Source of the DNA: Suilimivivens sp963650485
GTDB taxonomy: Bacteria > Bacillota > Clostridia > Lachnospirales > Lachnospiraceae
Assembly (NCBI GenBank): GCA_963650485.1
Contig: CAVJLN010000005.1
Span: 20,735-84,734, forward strand
Length of the DNA: 64,000 nucleotides
Direction: 5' to 3'
A program made the position numbers and the translations under genes. The notes beneath the pieces were generated by a model. That model was given only the letters and a program-made list of their open reading frames with translations. It did not search any database and was not told where the DNA came from. Below are positions 44,035-53,661 of the stretch, piece by piece. Position 1 is the first letter of the stretch. Each line of letters begins with the position of its first letter.

Positions 44035-47000
44035 CTAATGTTCGTTTTTGGCAACTCCAATTGTGACATTTTCCCCATTGACATTCCATTCCTTGGTAGT
44101 TTCAAGAGGGGTATCCACCAGAATTTCATCTGCCAGTACCTTCTGTGCAATAGCTGTTTCATTCTTGCGGACAACCTCAGCAATTTTTTCATTACCGTTA
44201 ATTGCAACGCGGATATGATCCATTACCTCAAAGTCCGCATCCTTACGCATTGTCTGGATCTTACTGATGACCTCATATACAAAGCCTTCTTCAATAAGCT
44301 CCGGTGTGAGATTGGTGTCAAGAACAACGGTCATATAGTTGTCTGCCTCAGACACATAACCTTCCTTCTGGCTCATTTCAATTAAGAGATCCTCTTCAGA
44401 AAGGCTTACCTCCGTTCCGGCAACATCAAACACGAGTGCGCCCTTTTCTTTCAGCTCATCCATTGCCGCATTGCCGTCTAAGGAAGAAAGGTGTTCCTTA
44501 ATTCCACCGAGCTGCTTGCCGTATTTGGGTCCCACCGTCTTAAGCTGCGGCTTGAAGGTGTAGCTGGTGAAGTCTCTGACATCATCGGTAAAGGTAACAT
44601 TCTTAACATTTAATTCATCTTCTATAATATTCACATAGAAGTCGGTAAGTGCATGGTCTGCCTTTACAAACATGCTGCCGATCGGCTGACGATTCTTGAT
44701 GTTGGCGGTATTACGGCACGCACGTCCCATAACAACGATATCCAGAACCTCCTTCATGTCCTCCTCGAGCTTCTTGTCAATCATCTTTTCATCTGCAACA
44801 GGAAAATCGCACAGATGAATACTTTCCGGAGCAGTCTTATCAATGCTGCGAACCAGATTCTGGTAAATATCCTCCGTCATGAACGGAATCATCGGAGCTG
44901 CACACTTGGCAACCGTAACAAGTGCGGTATAAAGTGTCATATACGCATTGATCTTATCCTGCTCCATGCCCTTTGCCCAGAAACGCTCACGGCTTCTTCT
45001 GACATACCAGTTACTCATATCATCCACAAAGCTCTCCAGTGCTCTTGCAGCTTCGGGAATCCTGTAATGATCCAGATCCTCGTCCACTTCGATAATCATG
45101 GAGTTTAACTTACTTAAAAGCCACTTGTCCATAACCGGAAGCTTGTCATATTCCAGGGTATACTTCGTTGCATCGAAGTTATCAATATTCGCATAAAGGA
45201 CAAAGAATGCGTAAGTATTCCAGAGGGTTCCCATGAATTTACGCTGTCCTTCAACAACAGCCTTGCCATGGAAACGGTTCGGCAGCCATGGTGCGGAGTT
45301 AATGTAGAAGTACCAACGGATTGCATCGGCACCATAGGTTTCGAGTGCATCAAACGGGTCTACGGCATTTCCTTTACTCTTACTCATCTTCTGTCCGTTC
45401 TCATCCTGAACGTGGCCTAAGACGATAACATTTTCATAAGGTGCTCTGTTAAACAGCAGGGTGGATTCTGCCATCAGAGAATGGAACCATCCACGGGTCT
45501 GGTCAACGGCCTCGGAAATAAACTGTGCCGGGAACTGCTGCTCGAAGATCTCCTTATTTTCAAACGGATAATGATGCTGTGCAAACGGCATTGCACCGGA
45601 GTCAAACCAGCAGTCAATGACCTCCGGTACTCTCTTCATGGTCTTGCCGCAGTCCGGACAAACCATGGTGATTTCATCAATATAAGGTCTGTGCAGTTCC
45701 ACGGTCTGTGCAGCCGGATTGCCGGAACGCTTCTCTAATTCATCACGGCCTCCGATGCATTCCTGGTGCCCGCAGCCTTCACATTCCCAGATATTAAGAG
45801 GAGTTCCCCAGTAACGGTTACGGGAAATAGCCCAGTCCTGGATGTTCTCAAGCCAGTTGCCGAAGCGTCCCTTACCGATGGATTCCGGAATCCAGTTTAC
45901 GGTATTGTTGTTGCGGATCAGATCATCCCTTACTGCGGTTTCCTTGATATACCAAGATTCTCTTGCATAGTAAATAAGCGGTGTATCACATCTCCAGCAG
46001 TGCGGATACTCATGCTCAAACTTCGGCGCATCGAAGAGCTTTCCTTCTTTATCCAGATCGACTAAGACATCCTTATCGGCATCCTTCACGAACTTACCGG
46101 CATACGGTGTCTCTGCGGTAAGGCAGCCCTTTCCGTCAACGAACTGTACGAAAGGAAGGTCATAATCACGGCCGACTCTCGCATCATCTTCACCAAAAGC
46201 AGGAGCGATATGAACAATACCGGTACCATCTGTCATGGTTACATAGTTGTCACAGGTAATGAAGAAGCCTTTCTTGTGCTGCTTCTCTGCACATTCTCCT
46301 GCGCAGGCATAAAGCGGTTCGTATTCACGACGTTCCAGATCCTTACCCTGATAGGTCTCGAGAATTTCATAAGCCGGCTTATCATCTGTGGCCAGTCTGC
46401 CAAGTACGGTGTCGAGCAGTGCCTGTGCCATATAATAAGTATAACCATCTGCGGCCTTTACCTTTACATAAGTTTCATCCGGGTTCACACAAAGAGCCAC
46501 GTTGGAAGGAAGCGTCCAGGGAGTGGTTGTCCATGCAAGAAAATAAGCATCCTCTCCTGCTGCCTTGAAACGCACGATGGCAGAACGCTCCTTAACGGTC
46601 TTATACCCCTGGGAAACCTCCGCGGAAGAAAGAGGGGTTCCACAACGAGGACAGTAAGGCACGATCTTAAAGCCCTTATATAAAAGTTCCTTATTCCAGA
46701 TCTCCTTTAAAGCCCACCATTCCGATTCAATAAAGTTATCATCATAGGTAACGTAAGGGTTCTCCATATCTGCCCAGAAGCCAACGGTTCCGGAGAAGTC
46801 CTCCCACATTCCCTTATACTTCCATACGGATTCCTTACATTTCTTAATGAAGGGCTCGATTCCGTATTCTTCAATCTGTTCCTTACCGTTTAAGCCAAGA
46901 AGCTTTTCTACTTCCAGCTCTACAGGAAGTCCGTGGGTATCCCAGCCGGCCTTACGGGGTACCATATATCCCTTCATGGTACGGTATCTGGGAATCATAT

Positions 47001-47196
47001 CCTTAATTACACGGGTCAGCACATGTCCGATGTGCGGCTTGCCATTTGCAGTCGGAGGTCCGTCATAAAAGGTGTAGGTCGGTCCTTCCTTACGGTTTTC
47101 CATACTTTTGCGGAAGATGTCATTTTCTTCCCAGAATTTCTTCGTTTCTTTTTCCCTGTCCACGAAGTTCAGGTTCGTTGATACTTTCTGATACAT
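44035..47196 (-). CDS. ileS: Isoleucyl-tRNA synthetase
   Basis: Class I aminoacyl-tRNA synthetase of 1053 aa. The HIGH motif is in GKPHIGHVL (~residue 57), the editing CP1 domain has AWTTTPWTLPSN and HIAPAFGEDD, the KMSKS motif is GQKMSKSKGN (~600), and zinc-type cysteines occur in CPRCG and CPDCG. Length and sequence resemble the IleRS2 (eukaryote-like) type, which is usually less sensitive to mupirocin; that reading is inference. Expression is controlled by the T-box leader upstream. Confidence 0.96.
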   Translation of the reverse strand: MYQKVSTNLNFVDREKETKKFWEENDIFRKSMENRKEGPTYTFYDGPPTANGKPHIGHVLTRVIKDMIPRYRTMKGYMVPRKAGWDTHGLPVELEVEKLLGLNGKEQIEEYGIEPFIKKCKESVWKYKGMWEDFSGTVGFWADMENPYVTYDDNFIESEWWALKEIWNKELLYKGFKIVPYCPRCGTPLSSAEVSQGYKTVKERSAIVRFKAAGEDAYFLAWTTTPWTLPSNVALCVNPDETYVKVKAADGYTYYMAQALLDTVLGRLATDDKPAYEILETYQGKDLERREYEPLYACAGECAEKQHKKGFFITCDNYVTMTDGTGIVHIAPAFGEDDARVGRDYDLPFVQFVDGKGCLTAETPYAGKFVKDADKDVLVDLDKEGKLFDAPKFEHEYPHCWRCDTPLIYYARESWYIKETAVRDDLIRNNNTVNWIPESIGKGRFGNWLENIQDWAISRNRYWGTPLNIWECEGCGHQECIGGRDELEKRSGNPAAQTVELHRPYIDEITMVCPDCGKTMKRVPEVIDCWFDSGAMPFAQHHYPFENKEIFEQQFPAQFISEAVDQTRGWFHSLMAESTLLFNRAPYENVIVLGHVQDENGQKMSKSKGNAVDPFDALETYGADAIRWYFYINSAPWLPNRFHGKAVVEGQRKFMGTLWNTYAFFVLYANIDNFDATKYTLEYDKLPVMDKWLLSKLNSMIIEVDEDLDHYRIPEAARALESFVDDMSNWYVRRSRERFWAKGMEQDKINAYMTLYTALVTVAKCAAPMIPFMTEDIYQNLVRSIDKTAPESIHLCDFPVADEKMIDKKLEEDMKEVLDIVVMGRACRNTANIKNRQPIGSMFVKADHALTDFYVNIIEDELNVKNVTFTDDVRDFTSYTFKPQLKTVGPKYGKQLGGIKEHLSSLDGNAAMDELKEKGALVFDVAGTEVSLSEEDLLIEMSQKEGYVSEADNYMTVVLDTNLTPELIEEGFVYEVISKIQTMRKDADFEVMDHIRVAINGNEKIAEVVRKNETAIAQKVLADEILVDTPLETTKEWNVNGENVTIGVAKNEH

Positions 47197-47248
47197 AGTA
47201 CATTCCTTTCTTTTATTTCCTTTCTGCCACAGTGCAATCCTGCCCGGA

Positions 47249-47306
47249 GGGCTTTTTGTAACATTAGGAATATTACACCGTAATTTCCTAATGTTACAAA
47301 AAGCCC
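47249..47306. repeat. Long inverted repeat between T-box terminator and ileS
   Basis: GGGCTTTTTGTAACATTAGG at 47249 onward is repeated inverted up to 47306; with the inner ATTAC/GTAAT the stem is about 27 bp with one mismatch and a 3-base loop. The outer arm at 47295-47306 is the T-run and 3' stem base of the T-box terminator itself. No T-run follows the second arm on the minus strand, so it is not a second standard terminator. Confidence 0.7.
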
Positions 47307-47630
47307 CGTCCTGTAATAGGACGAGGCATCATTACCACGCAACCACCTGTTACAACATACTCCCCGCGTTCTGACTATATCAGCATACTTGCAGTTTTAT
47401 ATGGCTTCCCATAACGGAGGATCCCGGTTTCACCTACTGACTCTGACAAACGACTGTGCTATAAGCATTTATACAGAAGCAGTACCTGCCTGTCACATAC
47501 ATTCAATCCTTGATCAGATGGTTCAGCAAAACGGCTCAGAAGTGATTTTCCCTTTTCTCCTACTAATACCGGCTCTCACCTTCCCCGGCTCTCTTTGACG
47601 TTTGGAAAAAAGCTACTGTCTTCCTCAATG
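47303..47630 (-). promoter_or_regulatory. T-box riboswitch controlling ileS
   Basis: On the minus strand the leader has a Stem I region with AGAGAGCCGGGGAAGGTGAG (near 47595-47570), the conserved T-box AGGTGGTTGCGTGG (47348-47335), and a terminator CCTCGTCCT...AGGACGGGG with TTTTT (47327-47297). Uncharged tRNA-Ile would favour the antiterminator and allow ileS transcription. A candidate Ile specifier codon ATC lies at 47546-47544, within AAAATCACTTC; I could not confirm it by folding. Confidence 0.93.
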
Positions 47631-47658
47631 CCTTTTGTAGTCTGGCTTATTCATATAA

Positions 47659-47681
47659 GGTAACTATTCCGAATAGTTACC
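47659..47681. repeat. 23-base palindrome of the repeat-family variant end
   Basis: GGTAACTATTC-c-GAATAGTTACC is a perfect palindrome around one base, extending imperfectly into CATAT/ATATG on both sides. It looks like two variant ends of the dispersed family meeting head to head, just upstream of the T-box leader. Confidence 0.6.
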
Positions 47682-47720
47682 TCATATGTTAAAGTACACC
47701 ACGAAAGGTATACTTGTCAA

Positions 47721-47813
47721 GACATGAAAATAAGCTACCGGAAAGCACGTATATTAGTTAGCCAATCCGTACAATCCGGCAGCTTATGAATGGGGGCATG
47801 GCTAAACTGTTAC
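47721..47813. repeat. Dispersed-repeat copy homologous to MITE right half
   Basis: Aligns with 9080-9169 over its whole length at roughly 85 percent identity by eye (shared AAGCACGTAT, GTTAGCCAATC, GTACAATCCGGCAGCTTATG, GCATGGCT-AACTGTTAC). The end lies four bases from the stop codon of the ADP-ribosylglycohydrolase gene. Together with the palindrome at 47659 and the T-box leader it accounts for the 620-base gap before ileS. Confidence 0.75.
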
Positions 47814-47816
47814 AAA

Positions 47817-49361
47817 TTATACCCGCGGCAGATTCGGAGTGCAGGCCGGTCCCTTTTTCTCCCAGACAACAGGTACAGTCTGTCCGGCTTCCGATAACAG
47901 CACAAACGGCACCTCCATCGGACAGTTATTCTTATTTTCTTCAAAGACAAATTCTGCCACAAACCGGTAGGACGCCCGAAGCGGTTCCTCCACCAGAATT
48001 TCATATTCCAGTTCCCGGATGCCGTCGCCCATGTGTGCCATACTTAAGAAGATGTTCTGCTCCTTCTGCGGAAGAATCTCGCAGCCCTCTCTTCCATATA
48101 AATACACATTCACACGATCCGAGGTCACATACTTTGATTTGTTGGAAAGAATGAATTTAATCTTCTTCGGCTCACCACGGCGAATTACCGGATCACCGCA
48201 ATAATCCAGGCGTACATTTAAACCGGGGAACGTAAAGCGTACCACATTCATTTCCCGGTAAATATTCTGGAAGTACGACTTTGCATAAAAGTCTTCTACA
48301 TTTCCGCTCCATTCTGTAAGTCCAAATTCCTTCTGTGCCTTTTCATAAAGGACAGTCACCCGCTCCATAAGCTCCTCTACCGTTTTCGGAATCTTGCCAT
48401 ACATCAGGAACGGATCAATACTTATGGTCACAAGCTTGTTGCCAATGGGCTTCGTCCACTTTTCTTCAAAAACGTCACGGCCGTACATGATGCCATATAA
48501 GGCGGCAATCGTTCCTGCGGTGCAGTCCGTATCCTCGCCATAATTTACGGCTATGCACATCGCTTTTTCATAATTGCCTTCTCCGAAGAGCAGTCCATAA
48601 ATAATAATCATCATATTGGACGGAACATCAAAGCCCATTGGTCCCTCATTATAGCCCTTATCTTCATCCTCCTTGGCAATTGCATGCCATTCCAGATGCC
48701 CGATATAATTCTGCATCAGGTATTCCCGGGTCTGCTCCATGCTCATCCCCGAATCATAGGTACGGATTGCGTCACGAATTCCCTTGCTGACCGTACACTC
48801 CTCCGGAATATAGCTTAAGCCGATGTCTATCAGCTTACGGATATCCTTTTCAAAAAAGGCGGCACTCTCCATGGCTGCCATGAAAACCTCCGCATAGACG
48901 CCCTCACCGTTTCCATGATCCACAAGGGCATCCTCAAAAGCATACTCTGCTGCCTTTTCCGGATTCCCCGGAAAGAGACATGCCCAGATATCCGAACGGA
49001 TGTAGGAACCACAGCTGTCCTTAAATTTGTTGTGGAATGTTCCGGTTACCGGCGGCTGCAATCCTGCACGGAGATTCGTCTTTGCAACCCCATACTCTGC
49101 ATGCGTGAAAATCATGTATTCATTAAAGTACTGTCCCAAAATCTTGCTGTCAATGTGCAGCCCCTGCTCCTCTAATGCCAGCAGCCACAATATCTGGATG
49201 TCCAGATCATCGTTCGGCAGCGGATCCCCGGTGATATCATGGGTATAATAGGTAACGTTGTTCTTACTACGCTCCCATTCCATCGGCATTCCCAGCGTGC
49301 CGCCAATGTTCTTCCCCACAAAACATCCCAATACACGATTCTGATATTCTTCTCTTGTCAT
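47817..49361 (-). CDS. ADP-ribosylglycohydrolase-family protein
   Basis: 514 aa. The first ~330 residues match the all-helical DraG/ARH fold: GCFVGKNIGGTLGMPMEW at the N-terminus, the metal-binding PNDDLDIQ, and the second acidic site NYGEDTDCTAGTIAALYG. Residues ~370-514 form a beta-rich C-terminal domain (FTFPGLNVRLDYCGDPVIRRGEP) not usual in DraG. Family members remove ADP-ribose from proteins or act on other N-glycosides; the actual substrate here is unknown. No ADP-ribosyltransferase gene is nearby. The ribosome binding site is AGGAGG. Confidence 0.85.
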   Translation of the reverse strand: MTREEYQNRVLGCFVGKNIGGTLGMPMEWERSKNNVTYYTHDITGDPLPNDDLDIQILWLLALEEQGLHIDSKILGQYFNEYMIFTHAEYGVAKTNLRAGLQPPVTGTFHNKFKDSCGSYIRSDIWACLFPGNPEKAAEYAFEDALVDHGNGEGVYAEVFMAAMESAAFFEKDIRKLIDIGLSYIPEECTVSKGIRDAIRTYDSGMSMEQTREYLMQNYIGHLEWHAIAKEDEDKGYNEGPMGFDVPSNMMIIIYGLLFGEGNYEKAMCIAVNYGEDTDCTAGTIAALYGIMYGRDVFEEKWTKPIGNKLVTISIDPFLMYGKIPKTVEELMERVTVLYEKAQKEFGLTEWSGNVEDFYAKSYFQNIYREMNVVRFTFPGLNVRLDYCGDPVIRRGEPKKIKFILSNKSKYVTSDRVNVYLYGREGCEILPQKEQNIFLSMAHMGDGIRELEYEILVEEPLRASYRFVAEFVFEENKNNCPMEVPFVLLSEAGQTVPVVWEKKGPACTPNLPRV

Positions 49362-49474
49362 TTGTGTTGTCCTCCTGATTTATTCTACAAGTGCTTCACA
49401 CATCCAAACTTCATACTACTCTGAAACTTGGACGTTAATGAGCTTTGCAAACCAAATGCCTGCTTCGCTGCCAT

Positions 49475-49636
49475 TTAGTTTGCTTCAAGACTCATAATAT
49501 AATCAATCTCTGTCCCTGGCATTGTCGTCTCTATCATACTACCTTTGTCACGATATTTCCACTTAATATTTGAAGTAATATCATCTGCTATACCGGCATG
49601 AGCACCAGCCATACCATCCTTTGAACCAGATTTTTC
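49475..49636 (-). pseudogene. Unrecognised gene relic
   Basis: A 53-codon open stretch ends in TAA at 49475 and reads as natural protein: EKSGSKDGMAGAHAGIADDI near its start and TTMPGTEIDYIMSLEAN at its end. It is preceded in frame by TAG, while another frame just upstream (KLKEYLKRQNGYRKNLVQ) also looks protein-like. No start codon or ribosome binding site fits, apart from an internal ATG at 49612. I read it as the decayed 3' end of a gene lost between the opp operon and the ADP-ribosylglycohydrolase. I do not recognise the family. An imperfect hairpin (GCAAAC, 49445-49485) covers its stop codon. Confidence 0.35.
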
Positions 49637-49688
49637 CTATATCCGTTTTGACGTTTCAAATACTCTTTCAACTTAGTTGAAGTTTGGT

Positions 49689-50561
49689 TTAAATTTGTCT
49701 GCTCTTGAAATTCGGATCAACCGCATCCCGCAGGGCATCTCCAATAAAATTAATTGCAACGACCAATACAATAATCATAAGACCGGGTGGAATCCACAGC
49801 CACGGCTGCTGCGTCAGCACCGTAAGAGACTGTGCGCCGTTCAGCATGTTGCCAAGGCTGGCTTTCGGAGGCAGTACGCCCATTCCAAGGAAGCTTAATG
49901 CCGCCTCATCCAGCATGGACACCGCCAGCACGGTTGTACTGTATACAAGGATCGGTGCAACCGTATTCGGCAGAATTTCCGAAAACAAAATATGGGAAAG
50001 CGGCATTCCTGCCACCAGATTGCTCTTAATAAAATTCGTTTCCCGCAGGGAAAGCACATTTCCGCGTACCAGTCGTGCAATTCCCGGCCAGTCTACAAAT
50101 CCGAGAATCAGAATGATATTCCACAGTCCCGGTTCAAAGATCGCCGCTGCAACAAGCACCAGCAGAATATACGGAAAGGACATCACCACGTCGGTAAAGC
50201 GCATAATCACCATATCTGCCACACCTCCAAAGTATCCCGCGATCAGCCCCAGCATAACGCCAATGGTGGTTGACAGCAGAGTTGCCATCACACCGACCAG
50301 AAGGGAAACCCGTGTCGCATACAAAAGCCTGCTCAACACATCACGGCCAATGGCATCGGTTCCCAGCCAGAATTCCTTCGATGGCGCTGCCCCGAAGGGA
50401 CCTGCTATCGCCTGTGGATCAAATGGTGCGAGGATCGGTGCAAGAACAGCTGCAAGACTGATTACAGCCACTACTGCAATGGAAACCAGCGCCAGATGAT
50501 GATGTTTCAACCGTCTCCAGACCGTCTGCAGATAGGTTTCACTTATTAGATTCCGCTTCAT
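49689..50561 (-). CDS. oppC: Oligopeptide ABC transporter permease (OppC/DppC)
   Basis: About 290 aa, one N-terminal helix and five more in the BPD_transp_1 domain, with the EAA loop around IARLVRGNVLSLRETNFIKS and LPNTVAPILV. OppC-type N-terminal segment (GTDAIGRDVLSRLLYATRVSL) is diagnostic. The start is chosen at 50561 because AGGAAGG lies 10 bases upstream; ATG 50570 would be only a base from that site. It is the last gene of a five-gene peptide transporter operon. Confidence 0.93.
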   Translation of the reverse strand: MKRNLISETYLQTVWRRLKHHHLALVSIAVVAVISLAAVLAPILAPFDPQAIAGPFGAAPSKEFWLGTDAIGRDVLSRLLYATRVSLLVGVMATLLSTTIGVMLGLIAGYFGGVADMVIMRFTDVVMSFPYILLVLVAAAIFEPGLWNIILILGFVDWPGIARLVRGNVLSLRETNFIKSNLVAGMPLSHILFSEILPNTVAPILVYSTTVLAVSMLDEAALSFLGMGVLPPKASLGNMLNGAQSLTVLTQQPWLWIPPGLMIIVLVVAINFIGDALRDAVDPNFKSRQI

Positions 50562-50651
50562 AACAGCCATTCCTTCCTGTCTATAACCTTCTTTCCGCAT
50601 TCCTTTCCCACAATACTTCCTTCCGCTCTCCCTTCCTAAGCTGCCGAAGGA

Positions 50652-51599
50652 TTAGCCAAGCTGAATCGTCGGATCTACCAATGCGTATAAAATGTCGGTA
50701 ATCAAATTGGAGATCAGTACTACCACCGCAGACAGCAGGCACACTCCCATAATCACGGGGTAATCCCTTCCCATAATCGCCGTCATGGTCATCAGCCCCA
50801 GTCCCGGCCAGGAAAACACCTGCTCAATAATCACGGTACCGCCAAATAACATCGGGATCTGCATTCCGATTACCGTTACAATGGGAAGCAGCGCATTCCG
50901 CATGGCATGCTTCCAGATCACACGCTTATAGCCAATTCCTTTTGCCTTGGCCGTCCGCAGATAATCCTGCTGCAGAATTTCCAGAAAGGAGCTGCGGATA
51001 TAACGGATGTTGCTTCCGGCTAAAGAAACCGCAAGAACAATAACCGGCATAACCATATGCCGGACCGTATCCGGCACACCTCCGTCCATTCCGAGGGTGT
51101 TCATTCCGCTTGATGGCAGAACTCCCAGTTTAACCGTAAAAATATAAATCAGAATCAATGCCAGAAAAAAGCTCGGGATACTGCTTCCGATAAAGGACGC
51201 CGTTACCACAGCATAATCGCCTTTCGAATACTGCTTTACCGCACTGTAAATCCCCGTCGGAACCGCAATCAGAAGACTTAAGATGAGAGATGCTCCCATT
51301 AAAAGCAATGTCGGCCCTATGTGACTTCCGATCATAGCACTGACCGGTTCATAAGACTTCATCGAGTACCCTAAGTTTCCCTGCAGGAGCTGCCAAAGCC
51401 ACACGAAATACTGCACTATAAGCGGCTTATCCAGTCCTGCCGCAATCTCCTTTGCCTGCAAGGCCGCATCAGAAATCCGGGGACCCTTTAACATCTCCAG
51501 CGGACTTCCGGCAAGACACATAATTGCGTAATCAATTAAGGTGATTCCAATGAGCACCGGAATTGCAATCAAAATTCGTTTTAAAATATATTTTCCCAT
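50652..51599 (-). CDS. oppB: Oligopeptide ABC transporter permease (OppB/DppB)
   Basis: 315 aa with six transmembrane helices. The N-terminus YILKRILIAIPVLIGITLI and the EAA loop DYLRTAKAKGIGYKRVIWKHAMRNALLPI match OppB-type permeases. It pairs with the next gene to form the membrane channel of the importer. Confidence 0.94.
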   Translation of the reverse strand: MGKYILKRILIAIPVLIGITLIDYAIMCLAGSPLEMLKGPRISDAALQAKEIAAGLDKPLIVQYFVWLWQLLQGNLGYSMKSYEPVSAMIGSHIGPTLLLMGASLILSLLIAVPTGIYSAVKQYSKGDYAVVTASFIGSSIPSFFLALILIYIFTVKLGVLPSSGMNTLGMDGGVPDTVRHMVMPVIVLAVSLAGSNIRYIRSSFLEILQQDYLRTAKAKGIGYKRVIWKHAMRNALLPIVTVIGMQIPMLFGGTVIIEQVFSWPGLGLMTMTAIMGRDYPVIMGVCLLSAVVVLISNLITDILYALVDPTIQLG

Positions 51600-51626
51600 C
51601 AGCGTATGTTCCTTTTATATAACTCC

Positions 51627-52451
51627 CTAGCTGTCCCTGTCTTCCGGATAAACCTTCGGTTCCAGTATGGAATTCAGCAGCAGCTTCGTGTACGCCTGCT
51701 GCGGATGATGAAAGATCTCCTTCGCATCCCCCATCTCCACAATCCGTCCATTCTGCATCACCGCAATCCGGTCACTCACATAATGCACTGCACCAAGTCC
51801 GTGCCCGATAAACAATAAGGTAAGCTGCAGCTCCTTTTGCAGGTCTTTCAACAGATTCAGAATCTGTGCCTGTACAGACACATCCAGCGCACTTACCGGC
51901 TCATCGCATACGATAAACTCCGGTTTCAGGGAAAGTGCCCTTGCAATACCGATACGCTGCCTTTGTCCTCCGGAAAATTCGTGTGGATACCTGCCAAGCG
52001 CAGACTGCGGCATTCCCACCATTTCAAGCAGTTTCTTCACATCCTTTTCCACGGTCTGCTTACTGGAAATTCCATGATAAAGCATGGGAGCCGACAAGAT
52101 TTCATAGATATGTTTCCTTGGATTTAGAGACGAATACGGATCCTGAAAAATCATCTGGATTTTCGTACGATAAGCGCTCTGCTCCCTCGCCGTCCAGTTC
52201 AAAACATCCATCCCACGGTAAGAAATAGTCCCTCCGGTTGGCTTTTCCAGACCAACCACCTGCTTCCCGATCGTCGTCTTTCCGCAGCCGGATTCTCCGA
52301 CAAGACCCAGAATTTCTCCTTCATAAATAGAAAAACTCACGCCGTCCACCGCTTTCACATAATCCGTGACATACGGAATAATCCCGGTTTTCACCGGGTA
52401 ATATTTCTTTAGATCCTTCACCTGTATCAATGGAATTTGTAGCTCAGACAC
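51627..52451 (-). CDS. oppF: Oligopeptide ABC transporter ATPase (OppF/DppF)
   Basis: About 274 aa from a GTG start at 52451, chosen because AGAGGAAAA precedes it; a TTG six codons upstream is less likely. Walker A GESGCGKTT, Q-loop MIFQDPYSSLNPR, signature EFSGGQRQRIGIARAL, and Walker B FIVCDEPVSALD. The oligopeptide-type C-terminal extension is present. It works as a heterodimer with OppD. Confidence 0.93.
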   Translation of the reverse strand: MSELQIPLIQVKDLKKYYPVKTGIIPYVTDYVKAVDGVSFSIYEGEILGLVGESGCGKTTIGKQVVGLEKPTGGTISYRGMDVLNWTAREQSAYRTKIQMIFQDPYSSLNPRKHIYEILSAPMLYHGISSKQTVEKDVKKLLEMVGMPQSALGRYPHEFSGGQRQRIGIARALSLKPEFIVCDEPVSALDVSVQAQILNLLKDLQKELQLTLLFIGHGLGAVHYVSDRIAVMQNGRIVEMGDAKEIFHHPQQAYTKLLLNSILEPKVYPEDRDS

Positions 52452-52497
52452 GTTTTTTCCTCTTATCAATCCATTATCATCGTCCTTTAAACTGACC

Positions 52498-52540
52498 GAT
52501 TACAATCTGTCAGTTTATGAATGGGCAAGGCTGAACTGCA
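52498..52540. repeat. Degenerate dispersed-repeat copy inside the opp operon
   Basis: TACAATCTGTCAGTTTATGA followed by ATGGGCAAGGCTGAACTG: recognisable as the MITE right end with a few changes and loss of the terminal TTAC. It occupies the gap between oppD and oppF, so a member of the family sits within a transcription unit. Confidence 0.6.
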
Positions 52541-52558
52541 GCGATTTTGGCAATACAA

Positions 52559-53551
52559 TCATATCTCTGAGGAAATACTGATTAAATCAGCTTTCTCTAA
52601 AATACACCTCATGGCATGCCCCTCGGAAATCTTCCGTAAGCCAACCTTCTGATGACACTCCTGTCGTACAAAAAGACACCTGTCTGCAAACCGGCATCCT
52701 GAAATGGTATCATAATTTTCCGGAACCATACCGGGAATCGAGGACAGCTTCCGATCCTCACTGTCCCTGGTCGTCGGAATAGCGGAAAGAAGCGCCCGGG
52801 TATAAGGATGGGATGGATGACGGAGCAATTCTTCTGCTTCCGCCTCTTCCACGATCTGTCCGGCATACATCACAAGCACACGATCCGCCATATGGGATAC
52901 CACGCCCATATCATGGGTAATCAGGAGCACTGCCATCCGGGATTCCTTCTGTAATCTCTTCAAAAGCTCCATGATCTGCGCCTGCACCGATACATCCAAT
53001 GCCGTTGTTGGCTCGTCCGCAATCAAAAGCTTTGGATTGCAGGCAAGCGCCATGGCAATAATCGCTCTCTGACGCATTCCACCGGACAACGTATGCGGAT
53101 AACTCTTCATAACCTGTTCCGGCTCCTTCATTCCAACCTTGGTAAGAAGCTCTACCGCACGCGCCCATGCTTCCTTTTTCTTAAATCCCAGATGAATCCG
53201 CATCCCCTCCATGATCTGATACCCGATGGTAAAGGTCGGATTTAAGGAACTCATCGGATCCTGAAAAATCATGCTAATTTCTTTCCCGCGGATCTGATCC
53301 AGCTCCTTTTCCGAAAGAGTGAGTAATTCCTGATTCTCATAGCGGATACTTCCCTCTGTCACCTTTCCTCCCGGTCCAAGGAGACCTAAAAATGACAGTG
53401 ACGTCACACTTTTCCCACATCCGGACTCACCAACCAGACAGACAACCTCTCCCTCATCAAGCGTAAGAGAAAGATGGTCTGTCACCTCATGGATTCCGGT
53501 GTCCCCGGTAAATGCAATTGTCAAATCCGATATTGTAAGTAAGTGTGACAT
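52559..53551 (-). CDS. oppD: Oligopeptide ABC transporter ATPase (OppD/DppD)
   Basis: 330 aa. Walker A GESGCGKSV, Q-loop MIFQDPMSSLNP, signature TLSGGMRQRAIIAMAL, Walker B LLIADEPTTALDV, and the OppD-type C-terminal cysteine-rich motif (CRFADRCLFVRQEC) that in relatives binds an iron-sulfur cluster. Paired with OppF. Confidence 0.94.
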   Translation of the reverse strand: MSHLLTISDLTIAFTGDTGIHEVTDHLSLTLDEGEVVCLVGESGCGKSVTSLSFLGLLGPGGKVTEGSIRYENQELLTLSEKELDQIRGKEISMIFQDPMSSLNPTFTIGYQIMEGMRIHLGFKKKEAWARAVELLTKVGMKEPEQVMKSYPHTLSGGMRQRAIIAMALACNPKLLIADEPTTALDVSVQAQIMELLKRLQKESRMAVLLITHDMGVVSHMADRVLVMYAGQIVEEAEAEELLRHPSHPYTRALLSAIPTTRDSEDRKLSSIPGMVPENYDTISGCRFADRCLFVRQECHQKVGLRKISEGHAMRCILEKADLISISSEI

Positions 53552-53661
53552 TCTTCGCTCCGTATCTGCCTTTATATCGTAGCTGTTCCGTATTCTCGCA
53601 GCTGCAATGAAAAATCTGTCCCGGTAATCACAAATGTTTCAGCGGCCTTATGGCCATGGGA

